From NCBI RefSeq assembly GCF_000308715.1, contig NZ_BAGH01000604.1, positions 1 to 51,995 on the forward strand: DNA of 51,995 nucleotides, given 5' to 3'. Below, piece after piece: positions 8,601 to 15,414 of this stretch (its first letter is position 1; each line of letters begins with the position of its first letter). The stretch is from Nocardia tenerifensis NBRC 101015 (GTDB lineage: Bacteria; Actinomycetota; Actinomycetes; Mycobacteriales; Mycobacteriaceae). Position numbers and translations under genes: made by a program. The notes beneath the pieces are model-generated. The model was not told the DNA's origin. It ran no database searches and was given only the letters and a program-made list of their open reading frames with translations.

Positions 8601-10521
8601 GTCGGCCGACACCACCATCTCGCTGCCGGCGTACTCCTTTCAGCACCAGCAGTTCTGGCCCGAGGCCGGTAAACCGGCCGGTGTCAAGGCGACCCGCGTC
8701 GTGGCCGAGGCCACGGAGCTGTACGAGCCGCACTGGGCCGCGGTGCCCGCCGCGATCGACTCCACCGATCGCCGCGGCCCCTACCTCGTCTTCACCGACC
8801 CGGGCACCCGCAGCGCCGATCTGGCGGGTCACCTGGTGAAGGCGCTCGACGGCGCCGAGGTGGTAACCGTCGCTCCCGGTACGGATTTCGGGACGTGCCC
8901 GGCGGGCGGATACCGCATCCGCCCCGGCCGGCCCGCCGACTACGAGCGTCTGGTCTCGGCCCTCGCCGAACGGAATCTGTTGCCGCGCACGGTAGTTCAC
9001 CTGTGGTCGGTGCACGGCTCGACGGCGGATCCGGCGACCGCCGACCTGGTCGCCGCGCACCGGCGGCTCGGGTACGACAGCCTGATGGCGCTGGCCGGGC
9101 CGCTGGGCCGGCACTGCGTCGACGGCTGCCGGATCCTGGTCGTCACCGATCACGCGCAGGCGGTCGAACCCGAGGACGAGCTGTTCCCCGGCAAGACCAC
9201 CGTCGCGGGCCCCGCGCTGACCATCGGGCAGGAGTACCCGGGCCTCGCGGTCCGCACCCTCGACGTGGTCACCCCGGTGGACGACGAGGACGTCTCCTGG
9301 GACGACCTCACCGAAGCCGTTGTCGCCGAGCTGAACTGGCCGGGCACGGACGTCGCGATCGCCCGTCGCGGCCGGCGCAGACTGGTGAAGCGTTTCCGCC
9401 CACTAACGGTGGACGCGCCCGCCCCCTACGTGCGTGACGGCGGCGTCTACGTGATCACCGGGGGCACAGGGAATATCGGCCTCGAGGTGGCCGCTCATCT
9501 GGCCGCCGCGGCGAACGGCGTCAAACTCGCCCTCCTGGCCAGGACACCCCTGCCGGATCCGGACGACGCGGACGCGCTCGCGCGGGCCGACGAGACGACG
9601 CGCGCCAAGGCCGCCGCGGTGCGCGAGCTGACCCGCACCGGAGCGGAGGTGCTCGTACTGCCGTGCGACATCGGCGACGACGAAGCCGCCGCCAGGGCGT
9701 TCGCCAAGGCGCGCAACGCCTTCGGCCCGATCGACGGCGTGGTCCACGCCGCGGGCGTGCTCTCGCCCGACGCGTTCACCACCATCGAGGCGACGACGCC
9801 GGAGATCAGCGCGGCCCACTTCCGGGCCAAGATCGACGGCACCATCGCCCTCGCCGACGCCCTGCGCGGGGAGCGCCCCGACTTCGTGGTCCTGCTGTCG
9901 TCGATGTCGGCGGTCCTCGGCGGCATCGGATTCGCCGCCTACGCGGCCGCCAACGCCTTCCAGGACCAGTTTGTCACGCTGCCGGGGCTGCCCGGTCGGT
10001 CCGCCTGGCGATCGGCGTGCTGGGACACCTGGCGGGCCACCGTCCGGCACGGCGAAAAGCCCGGCGTAGCAGAGTCATTGGGCAAGTACTCGTTCTCCGC
10101 CGCGGACGCGCTCGCGGCGCTGGACCGGCTGGTCGCGGGCGGCCCGCGCCGCGCGGTCGTCTCCGCGGGTCTGCTGTCCGAGCGCATCGGGGCGTGGGTC
10201 GGCGGTGGTGATCCGCTGAGCGAGACACCGGGCGCGGCAACGGATTCCAGCGCGACGCCGCCCGGCCGGACGGTCGAGGAGTATCGGCGCAGGCTCACGG
10301 AGCTGTGGTGCGACGCGCTCGGCGTCGACCGGGTCGGCCCGCACGAGAACTTCTTCGAGTCCGGCGGCAACTCGCTCGTCGGCCTGCAACTGATCAACGC
10401 GATCAAGAAGCAGTTCCGGGTGACCGTCGCGACCGTCGCGCTGTTCGAGGCCCCGACGATCGCCGATATGGCCGACTACCTGCTCACCGCGACCGCGGAC
10501 GAAAGGAACTCACCCGCATGA
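5626..10521 (+). CDS. Type I polyketide synthase, ACP-KS-AT-KR-ACP
   Basis: 1631 residues. Domains in order: N-terminal ACP (about 10-85, serine near 48 in YGLTSADAV); KS (about 120-550) with Cys296 in DTACSSSL, His431 in EAHGSGT and His471 in NIGHLTGA; AT (about 640-945) with Ser760 in GYSLGE; KR (about 1260-1450) with TGGTGNIG, SSMSAV and Tyr1439 in YAAANAF; C-terminal ACP with Ser1583 in GGNSLVGL. There is no DH, ER or TE. The AT opens with LPGTGDQFPGMG instead of the usual FPGQGSQ and carries RAMHS where malonyl ATs have HAFH, so its extender is unusual, probably hydroxymalonyl-ACP made by the next four genes. The N-terminal ACP is the likely acceptor for the AMP ligase. GTG 5626 is preferred over TTG 5623. 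The stop overlaps the next start (ATGA). Confidence 0.93.
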   Translation: MDTNPEGPGSIDRSAIEEWVAAKISQIIGVDPAAIDRTTTFAAYGLTSADAVGLSGELEEWLDRSLPETLLYEHPTVELLSAALVGPPADSGRAAPQFDAAAAPGATAALDASTPAAPDDQTIVIAGLACRFPGGANTPQLFWRNLADGIDTATDVPPQRWDAQRYFDPDPYSPETTYTTKGAFVDDLAGFDAQFFGISPREALRMDPQQRMLLETVWAAFEDAAIPADQIRGSRTGVFVGMMADSRYAGVLVDHGGHAELDDPYLGLGSASSVAAGRLSYLLDLRGPSLVVDTACSSSLVALHLAVNSIRNGECDRAVVAGVSAIVHPDTYQQACKMRMLAADGRCKTFDAAADGFLLGEGCGAVVVERLTDAVARRHQVLAVVHGTAVNQDGTSNGLTAPNRAAQVAVVREAQQRAGIGPDDIDYVEAHGSGTQLGDAIEIAALTEAFGEARAETRPLYVGAVKTNIGHLTGAAGMAGLVKTVLALNRRTIPRNLHLRQPNPAIDWAASPVRLPHENIPWPLDESRTPTAGVSSFGWSGTNAHVIVSAPPRDAQERRADDENRWHILPLSGRSPETVTATAHAIAEHLRAHPRLAPSAVAATLQTGRSTMPVRAAVPFRTLLDAAEALDEVGRRIPVTTAPRGRRPDVRFVLPGTGDQFPGMGRDLYRAHPEFRAAIDRCAEIAADALGMDLRTALYPAAAPAASDPFAALRRDATAGAGELVSRIDLAHAVVFTLNYAAARLWRGYGIEPNGLLGYSLGEYSAACLAGVFDVEVALPLVVRRAQLVAAAEAGAMLTVAATEARVAEYLGPDLSCAAINSPTTVVVAGTEAAVAALEQRLTADEIAARRVPTTRAMHSPLLDPLREKFLELFAGLELRAPRIPFVSNLTGTWITDEQARDPQYWADHMCSTVAFADGVDALAGSHGCVVLDLGAGQLGSLVSQNLAHTGGVAALPTLRGSATRDPDEKIVARTLGRLWAGGVAVDWAPVGSADTTISLPAYSFQHQQFWPEAGKPAGVKATRVVAEATELYEPHWAAVPAAIDSTDRRGPYLVFTDPGTRSADLAGHLVKALDGAEVVTVAPGTDFGTCPAGGYRIRPGRPADYERLVSALAERNLLPRTVVHLWSVHGSTADPATADLVAAHRRLGYDSLMALAGPLGRHCVDGCRILVVTDHAQAVEPEDELFPGKTTVAGPALTIGQEYPGLAVRTLDVVTPVDDEDVSWDDLTEAVVAELNWPGTDVAIARRGRRRLVKRFRPLTVDAPAPYVRDGGVYVITGGTGNIGLEVAAHLAAAANGVKLALLARTPLPDPDDADALARADETTRAKAAAVRELTRTGAEVLVLPCDIGDDEAAARAFAKARNAFGPIDGVVHAAGVLSPDAFTTIEATTPEISAAHFRAKIDGTIALADALRGERPDFVVLLSSMSAVLGGIGFAAYAAANAFQDQFVTLPGLPGRSAWRSACWDTWRATVRHGEKPGVAESLGKYSFSAADALAALDRLVAGGPRRAVVSAGLLSERIGAWVGGGDPLSETPGAATDSSATPPGRTVEEYRRRLTELWCDALGVDRVGPHENFFESGGNSLVGLQLINAIKKQFRVTVATVALFEAPTIADMADYLLTATADERNSPA

Positions 10522-11360
10522 AACTCCTCGGCGTCGTCGGGGCCGGTGTGATGGGCACCGGTCTCGCGCAAGCGCTTGCCGCGCACGGGTTCTCGGTCGT
10601 GCTCGTGGACCGGTCGCGGGCGCAGCTCGAGCGCGCGGAGAGCGAGGTCGTTCGCTACGCGCGCACCGGGCGGCTGTTCGGCCACGACACTGAGAAGTAC
10701 GGCGACATGACCAAACGGGTCAGCTATACCACCGAGCTCGGCGAGCTCGGCGCGGCGGAGTTCGTGATCGAGAACATCACCGAGAACTGGGCGCTCAAGG
10801 CCGAGATCTATCCGGAGCTCGACCGCGTCTGCCCCGGCGAGACCATCTTCGCGGCCAACACCTCCTGCATCCCGATCACCAAGATCGGCGGGGTCACCGG
10901 CCGCCCGGATCGGGTGCTCGGCATGCACTTCATGAACCCGGTGCCGATGAAGTCCACCGTCGAGGTGATCCGCGGCTGGCACACCTCCGAGACCACCATC
11001 GCGACCGCGTTGCAACTGCTCGCCGACCTGGACAAGCGGGGCATCGTCGTCAACGACATGCCGGGCTTCGTCTCCAACCGGGTGCTGATGCTCATGGTCA
11101 ACGAGGCGATCTTCCTGCTCCAGGACGGCGTGGCGACGGCGGCCGAGGTCGACGACATCTTCCGGTCCTGCTTCGGGCACGCGTCGGGACCGCTGGAGAC
11201 CGCCGACCTCATCGGGCTCGACACCATCCTGTACAGCATCGAGGGACTCCAGGAGTTCTACGGAGACAGCAAGTATCGGCCGTGCCCCTTGCTGAAGAAG
11301 ATGGTGGACGCCGGGCTGCACGGCCGCAAGTCCGGTCAGGGCTTCTTCTCCTACTCATGA
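10518..11360 (+). CDS. 3-hydroxyacyl-CoA dehydrogenase-like oxidoreductase of extender synthesis (FkbK type)
   Basis: 280 residues with an N-terminal NAD-binding motif GVVGAGVMGTGLAQALAAHG, then FVIENITEN, the substrate signature GMHFMNPVPM near residue 136 and the C-terminal helical domain with NDMPGFVSNRVLML. In methoxymalonyl-, hydroxymalonyl- and aminomalonyl-ACP pathways this family oxidises glyceryl-ACP at C2/C3 on the way to 2-hydroxymalonyl-ACP. The start overlaps the PKS stop by 4 nt. A general fatty-acid oxidation role is unlikely, because the gene sits between the PKS and the ACP/ACAD/FkbH set. Confidence 0.85.
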   Translation: MKLLGVVGAGVMGTGLAQALAAHGFSVVLVDRSRAQLERAESEVVRYARTGRLFGHDTEKYGDMTKRVSYTTELGELGAAEFVIENITENWALKAEIYPELDRVCPGETIFAANTSCIPITKIGGVTGRPDRVLGMHFMNPVPMKSTVEVIRGWHTSETTIATALQLLADLDKRGIVVNDMPGFVSNRVLMLMVNEAIFLLQDGVATAAEVDDIFRSCFGHASGPLETADLIGLDTILYSIEGLQEFYGDSKYRPCPLLKKMVDAGLHGRKSGQGFFSYS

Positions 11361-11412
11361 GAGTCCGCCCGCACCACCGCACCCCTTCCCCGCGACCGAC
11401 AGGACGGTAGTT

Positions 11413-11679
11413 ATGTTCTCCGATGCCCGTGCCGAGCTCCACGAATTCGTCGCCAAGCGATTCCCCGACGGGCTGCTCGACGACGATCGCGACATCTTCG
11501 AAAGTGGCTTCGTCAACTCGCTTTTCGCGATGGAACTGGTGATGTTCATCGAGCAGAACCTCGGCGACCGGATCCCCAACGACGAGCTGATGCTCGACAA
11601 CTTCCGCACCGTTGACGTGATGACCGAGCTGGTCGGCCGGCTCAGCGCCCGAAATGGGCGCAGTACCGAGGTGGCGTGA
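11413..11679 (+). CDS. Discrete acyl carrier protein for the hydroxymalonyl extender (FkbJ type)
   Basis: 88 residues, with the phosphopantetheine serine in ESGFVNSLFAMEL near residue 37. The GFVNSL context matches the stand-alone ACPs that carry glyceryl and hydroxymalonyl units. A Shine-Dalgarno-like AGGACGG precedes the ATG, and the stop overlaps the next start as TGATG. It should be activated by the phosphopantetheinyl transferase encoded at 14674. Confidence 0.88.
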   Translation: MFSDARAELHEFVAKRFPDGLLDDDRDIFESGFVNSLFAMELVMFIEQNLGDRIPNDELMLDNFRTVDVMTELVGRLSARNGRSTEVA

Positions 11680-12833
11680 TGGCGGTGCGGGCCGAGGCCG
11701 CCTTCGACGCGTGGTCGCGGGAGCGGATCGGCGCGTTCGTCGACGAGGTGCTCGCGCCGCGGGCGGCCGAGTTCGATCGGGCGGCCCGGATCGACACGAG
11801 CATCGTCGGCGAGTTCGCCGCGCGCGGGTTATGGGGCGCGGTGCTGCCCGCGGCCGAGGGCGGCACCGGCGCGGGCATGACCGCGCTCGCGCGCACGCAC
11901 GAGGAGATCGGTCGCGGCTGCTCGTCCATGCGCAGCCTGCTGACCGTGCACTCGATGGCGCTCTACGCGCTGGACCGCTGGGGGACCGACGCCGCGAAGA
12001 GCAGGTGGCGGGCCGACATGGTGGCCGGCGCCGCGCTCGGCGCGTTCTGCCTGACCGAGGAGGAGGCGGGCAGCGACTTCGCCGCGCTGCAAGCCTCCGC
12101 CCGGCGCGACGGCGACGAATGGATTCTGCACGGGCACAAGCTCTGGGTCACCGGCGGCCAGCTCGCCGATGTGCTGCTCGTCTTCGCGCGCACGGAGGTC
12201 GGCCCCGCGGTGTTCCTGGTCGACGCCGCGAGTCCGGGCATCCGGCGGACACCGGTCACGTCGATCACCGGGACGCGCGGCAGCCAGGTCGCCGAGATCG
12301 TCTTCGAGGACTGCCGGGTCGGCGCCGACGCGATCATCGGGCCCGCGGGCATGGGGCTGGCCATCGCCACCGGGGTCCTCGACATCGGCCGGTTCAGCGT
12401 CGCCGCCGGGTGCGTCGGCATTCTCCAGGCCTGTCTGAATGCCTGTGTGCGCCACGCCAACTCGCGTCAGCAGGGCGGGTCCCTGCTGCGCGAACACCAA
12501 CTCGTGCAGCAGATGATCTCCACCATCGCGACCAACACCAGGGCGGCCAGGCTGCTGGTCTGGCAGGCCGCGCAGCTCAAGGACGCGGGCAGCCCGGACA
12601 CCATCATGGCGACGTGCGTGGCCAAACAGTTCGCCGCCACCGCCGCGGTGGCCGCGGCCAACGACGCCGTGCAGCTGCACGGCGCGCGCGGCTGCAGCGA
12701 CGACTACCCCGTCGGCCGGTACCTGCGCGACGCCAAGGTCATGGAGATCATCGAGGGCAGCACGCAGCTGCAACACGTCCTCATCGCCGCCGACGCGTGC
12801 CGCAATCAGGCGCGCGTCGTCGACGTCGATTGA
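11679..12833 (+). CDS. Acyl-CoA dehydrogenase-type oxidase of extender synthesis (FkbI type)
   Basis: 384 residues with the three-part acyl-CoA dehydrogenase fold: N-terminal helical domain, a central beta domain with FCLTEEEAGSDFAALQ and LHGHKLWVTGG (flavin and substrate contacts), and a C-terminal helical domain with LHGARGCSDDYPVGRYLRDAKVMEIIEG, in which the glutamate of IIEG is in the position of the catalytic base. In the FkbI family the FAD enzyme acts on the ACP-bound C3 unit during hydroxymalonyl-ACP formation. The ATG at 11679 is chosen because it overlaps the ACP stop by one base; a GTG three bases earlier is possible. Confidence 0.88.
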   Translation: MAVRAEAAFDAWSRERIGAFVDEVLAPRAAEFDRAARIDTSIVGEFAARGLWGAVLPAAEGGTGAGMTALARTHEEIGRGCSSMRSLLTVHSMALYALDRWGTDAAKSRWRADMVAGAALGAFCLTEEEAGSDFAALQASARRDGDEWILHGHKLWVTGGQLADVLLVFARTEVGPAVFLVDAASPGIRRTPVTSITGTRGSQVAEIVFEDCRVGADAIIGPAGMGLAIATGVLDIGRFSVAAGCVGILQACLNACVRHANSRQQGGSLLREHQLVQQMISTIATNTRAARLLVWQAAQLKDAGSPDTIMATCVAKQFAATAAVAAANDAVQLHGARGCSDDYPVGRYLRDAKVMEIIEGSTQLQHVLIAADACRNQARVVDVD

Positions 12834-12857
12834 TTCGCACCAGGCCAGGAGAATCCG

Positions 12858-13922
12858 ATGAACTCCGATGTCCGTCAGCGCCCCCGCTTCATCAAGTGCG
12901 TGGTCTGGGATCTCGACCACACCCTGTGGGACGGAGTCCTTTTGGAGAATGCCGCCGTCACCGATCTGAAACCCGGAATCAGGGAGACCATCGTCGCACT
13001 GGACGAGCGCGGCATCCTGCACTCCATCGCCAGCCGCAACGATCCGGAGATCGCCGCCGCGAAGCTCGAGGAGCTCGGCATCGCGGAGTATTTCCTGCAT
13101 CCGCAGATCAGCTGGGACAACAAGTCCGCCTCGGTGGCGACGATCGCGCAGCGGCTCGATATCGGCATCGACACCCTCGCCTTCGTCGATGATCAGGAAC
13201 TCGAGCGCGACGAGGTCCGCTTCGCCCACCCCGAGGTGCTCTGCGTCGACGCCGCGGAGGCCGCGACGCTGGCCGACCGGCCGGAGTTTCAGCCGAAGCA
13301 CGTGACCGCGGACTCGCGGGTGCGCCGGCACATGTACCGGGCGAGCATCGAACGTACGGCGGCCGAGGAGCAGTTCGCCGGCACCAACGCCGAGTTCCTG
13401 GCCACGCTGGACATGCGGTTCACCATCAGCCCGGCGGGCCCCTCGGACATCGGCCGGGCCGAGGAGCTCGTCGTCCGCACCAACCAGCTGAACTCCACGG
13501 GCGTCATGTACTCGGCCGAAGAGCTTGCCGCCCTTGCCGATTCCGACGACCACCTGTTGCTGATGGCGGAGCTGGAGGACCGGTACGGCACCTACGGGCA
13601 GGTCGGTCTGGCGCTGGCCGAGCGCGGTCCGGACGAGTGGCGGCTGAAGCTGCTGCTGATGTCGTGCCGGGTGATCTCCCGCGGTGTGGGCACGGTGCTG
13701 CTGAATCACGTTCTGCGCCTTGCTCAATCCGAAGGCGCGCGACTGGTCGCCGAGTACGTGCCCACCGACCGGAACCGAATCATGTACATCACCTACCGAT
13801 TCGCCGACTTCCAGGAGGTAGGGGAGGAGAACGGCGTCACGCTGCTGGCCGCGTCGTCGGCGACGCCCCCCGAGCCGCCGCCGTATCTGCGCGTGGAGAC
13901 CGTCGCGATGGAGCGCCGATGA
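12858..13922 (+). CDS. FkbH-like glyceryl transferase/phosphatase (HAD family)
   Basis: 354 residues. The HAD motif I is VVWDLDHTLWDG near residue 15 with both aspartates present, preceded by a cysteine (FIKC) seen at the same place in FkbH-like proteins. FVDDQELERDEV near residue 110 is the second acidic HAD motif. The last ~150 residues form the GNAT-like domain typical of the family (RTNQLNSTG is a signature). FkbH enzymes take 1,3-bisphosphoglycerate, remove phosphate and load the glyceryl unit onto the discrete ACP, the committed step to hydroxymalonyl-ACP. AGGAG lies 7 nt before the ATG; the stop overlaps the thioesterase start (ATGA). Confidence 0.92.
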   Translation: MNSDVRQRPRFIKCVVWDLDHTLWDGVLLENAAVTDLKPGIRETIVALDERGILHSIASRNDPEIAAAKLEELGIAEYFLHPQISWDNKSASVATIAQRLDIGIDTLAFVDDQELERDEVRFAHPEVLCVDAAEAATLADRPEFQPKHVTADSRVRRHMYRASIERTAAEEQFAGTNAEFLATLDMRFTISPAGPSDIGRAEELVVRTNQLNSTGVMYSAEELAALADSDDHLLLMAELEDRYGTYGQVGLALAERGPDEWRLKLLLMSCRVISRGVGTVLLNHVLRLAQSEGARLVAEYVPTDRNRIMYITYRFADFQEVGEENGVTLLAASSATPPEPPPYLRVETVAMERR

Positions 13923-14677
13923 ACGCCCCGGCGATCGACGCGCGCAAGTGGATGCCGTACCCGGCCGACGGCGGCGCGGCGACCACGCTGTACTGCCTGC
14001 CGCACGCGGGCGCGGGCGCCTCGACGTACCTGCCGTGGCGCAGGCACCTGCTGCCCGAGGTCGACGTGGTGCCGCTGCAGCCGCCCGGGCGCGAGATGCG
14101 GCTGCGCGACGAGCCGTTCCAGGATCTCACCCGCCTGCTCGACGACCTGCTCGCCGCCATGGACGGCCAGTGGCGGCCGCCGTTCGCGCTGTTCGGGCAC
14201 AGTCTGGGCGCGCTGGTCGCCTACGAGCTCGCGCGCAGGCTCCAGGCGGCGGGCGGCCCGCGCCCGACGCATCTGATCGTGTCGGGACGCCGTGCGCCGC
14301 AACGCCCTTCGCGGCTGCCGTGGATCCGGCTGGCCGACGACGAGATGCTGCTCGAGATCGTGCGCATGCTCGGCGGCACCCCCGACGAGGTATTCGCCGA
14401 CGAGCAGATGCGCCAGTCGGTGCTCACGCTCATGCGGGCCGACCTCGGGGTCGACCAGACCTATCGATATCGGCCCGACCCGCCCCTGGACGTGCCGATC
14501 ACGGTGCTCAGCGGCGGCGACGACACGCACGTGTCCATGGCCGAGCTCGAGCCGTGGACCGAGTGCGGGTCGGCCGGGGTCGACATCGAGCTGGTGCCCG
14601 GCGGGCACTTCTTCGTGATGTCGCACCGCGACATCGTGATTCGCCGGGTCCGGCACTGTCTGTCGAGGCCGTCATGA
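13919..14677 (+). CDS. Type II thioesterase
   Basis: 252 residues of the alpha/beta-hydrolase type II thioesterase family: LYCLPHAGAGASTYLPWR near residue 22, the nucleophile elbow FGHSLGALVAYELAR near residue 90, the acid in SGGDDTHVS, and the catalytic histidine in PGGHFF near the end. These enzymes remove misprimed or stalled acyl groups from carrier proteins. As the PKS lacks a TE domain, this protein might also release the product. It overlaps its neighbours by 4 nt on both sides. Confidence 0.92.
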   Translation: MNAPAIDARKWMPYPADGGAATTLYCLPHAGAGASTYLPWRRHLLPEVDVVPLQPPGREMRLRDEPFQDLTRLLDDLLAAMDGQWRPPFALFGHSLGALVAYELARRLQAAGGPRPTHLIVSGRRAPQRPSRLPWIRLADDEMLLEIVRMLGGTPDEVFADEQMRQSVLTLMRADLGVDQTYRYRPDPPLDVPITVLSGGDDTHVSMAELEPWTECGSAGVDIELVPGGHFFVMSHRDIVIRRVRHCLSRPS

Positions 14678-15414
14678 TCGGCGAGACCGCGGTGCGGCGG
14701 GTCATCGCGCCCGGTGCGGTCGAGCTGTGGTGGCTGAAGCTCAACGGAAGATGTTTGCCCGAGGACAGTTTGGTGTTGTCCGCCGAGGAGATCTCGCGGT
14801 GCGCCCGGTTCGACACGGCCGAATTCGCCAGCGACTTCGTGCGCATCCGGGCCACCCTGCGGTGCGTGCTGGCCGCGTATACCGGATGCCGACCGAGTGA
14901 GCTGCGCTTCGCCACCGGGCCGCACGGCAAGCCGGAGTTGCCCTGCGGGGCACCGGCGTTCAATCTCACGCACACGCGAGGGCTCGCCGTCGTGGCCGTC
15001 GCCGGGTCCGGGTCGATCGGGGTCGACGCCGAGCCGTTCGACGCAGGCTTCGACCTGGCCGGGCTGACGGGGCGGGTACTGACGCCGCGGGAGGCCGCCG
15101 TGGTCGGGCGGGACCGGCAGCGGTTCCTGCACCACTGGGTGGCCAAGGAGAGCTATCTCAAATGGCTGGGCAGCGGGCTGTCGGTCTCGCCCGACACGAT
15201 CGAGTTGCGGACCGACCACACCGGGCGCGCCGTGGTCGGGGCCGTGGACGAGGTGAACCTGCCCACCCGGTACGTCCATCACTTCGATCTCGACGCGCAG
15301 TACGTCGGCGCCTTCGTCAGCGACGCGCTGCCGCAACACTTTCCGCTGCGACCGGCCGAATCGGTCTGCGCCGAAACGGATCTCCTCCGCCGGACCACAG
15401 GAGTGCAAGCATGA
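14674..15414 (+). CDS. 4'-phosphopantetheinyl transferase, Sfp type
   Basis: 246 residues. The Sfp-family motifs are present: GKPEL near residue 88, FNLTHTRGLAVVAV, the magnesium-binding GVDAEPF near 112, and WVAKESYLKWLGSGL near 155. It transfers phosphopantetheine from CoA to the three carrier-protein sites encoded here (two in the PKS and the discrete ACP). Having its own transferase makes the cluster self-sufficient. It is ATGA-coupled to both neighbours. Confidence 0.92.
   Translation: MIGETAVRRVIAPGAVELWWLKLNGRCLPEDSLVLSAEEISRCARFDTAEFASDFVRIRATLRCVLAAYTGCRPSELRFATGPHGKPELPCGAPAFNLTHTRGLAVVAVAGSGSIGVDAEPFDAGFDLAGLTGRVLTPREAAVVGRDRQRFLHHWVAKESYLKWLGSGLSVSPDTIELRTDHTGRAVVGAVDEVNLPTRYVHHFDLDAQYVGAFVSDALPQHFPLRPAESVCAETDLLRRTTGVQA

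Noticed and set aside
5542..9153. 1203-codon open frame on the minus strand opposite the PKS
   Set aside because: It is an antisense shadow of the PKS gene: arginine/glycine/alanine-rich low-complexity translation without any domain, a common result of high GC at third positions.
11829..13727. 632-codon minus-strand frame across the ACAD and FkbH genes
   Set aside because: Spans two well-supported plus-strand genes and has shadow-type composition.
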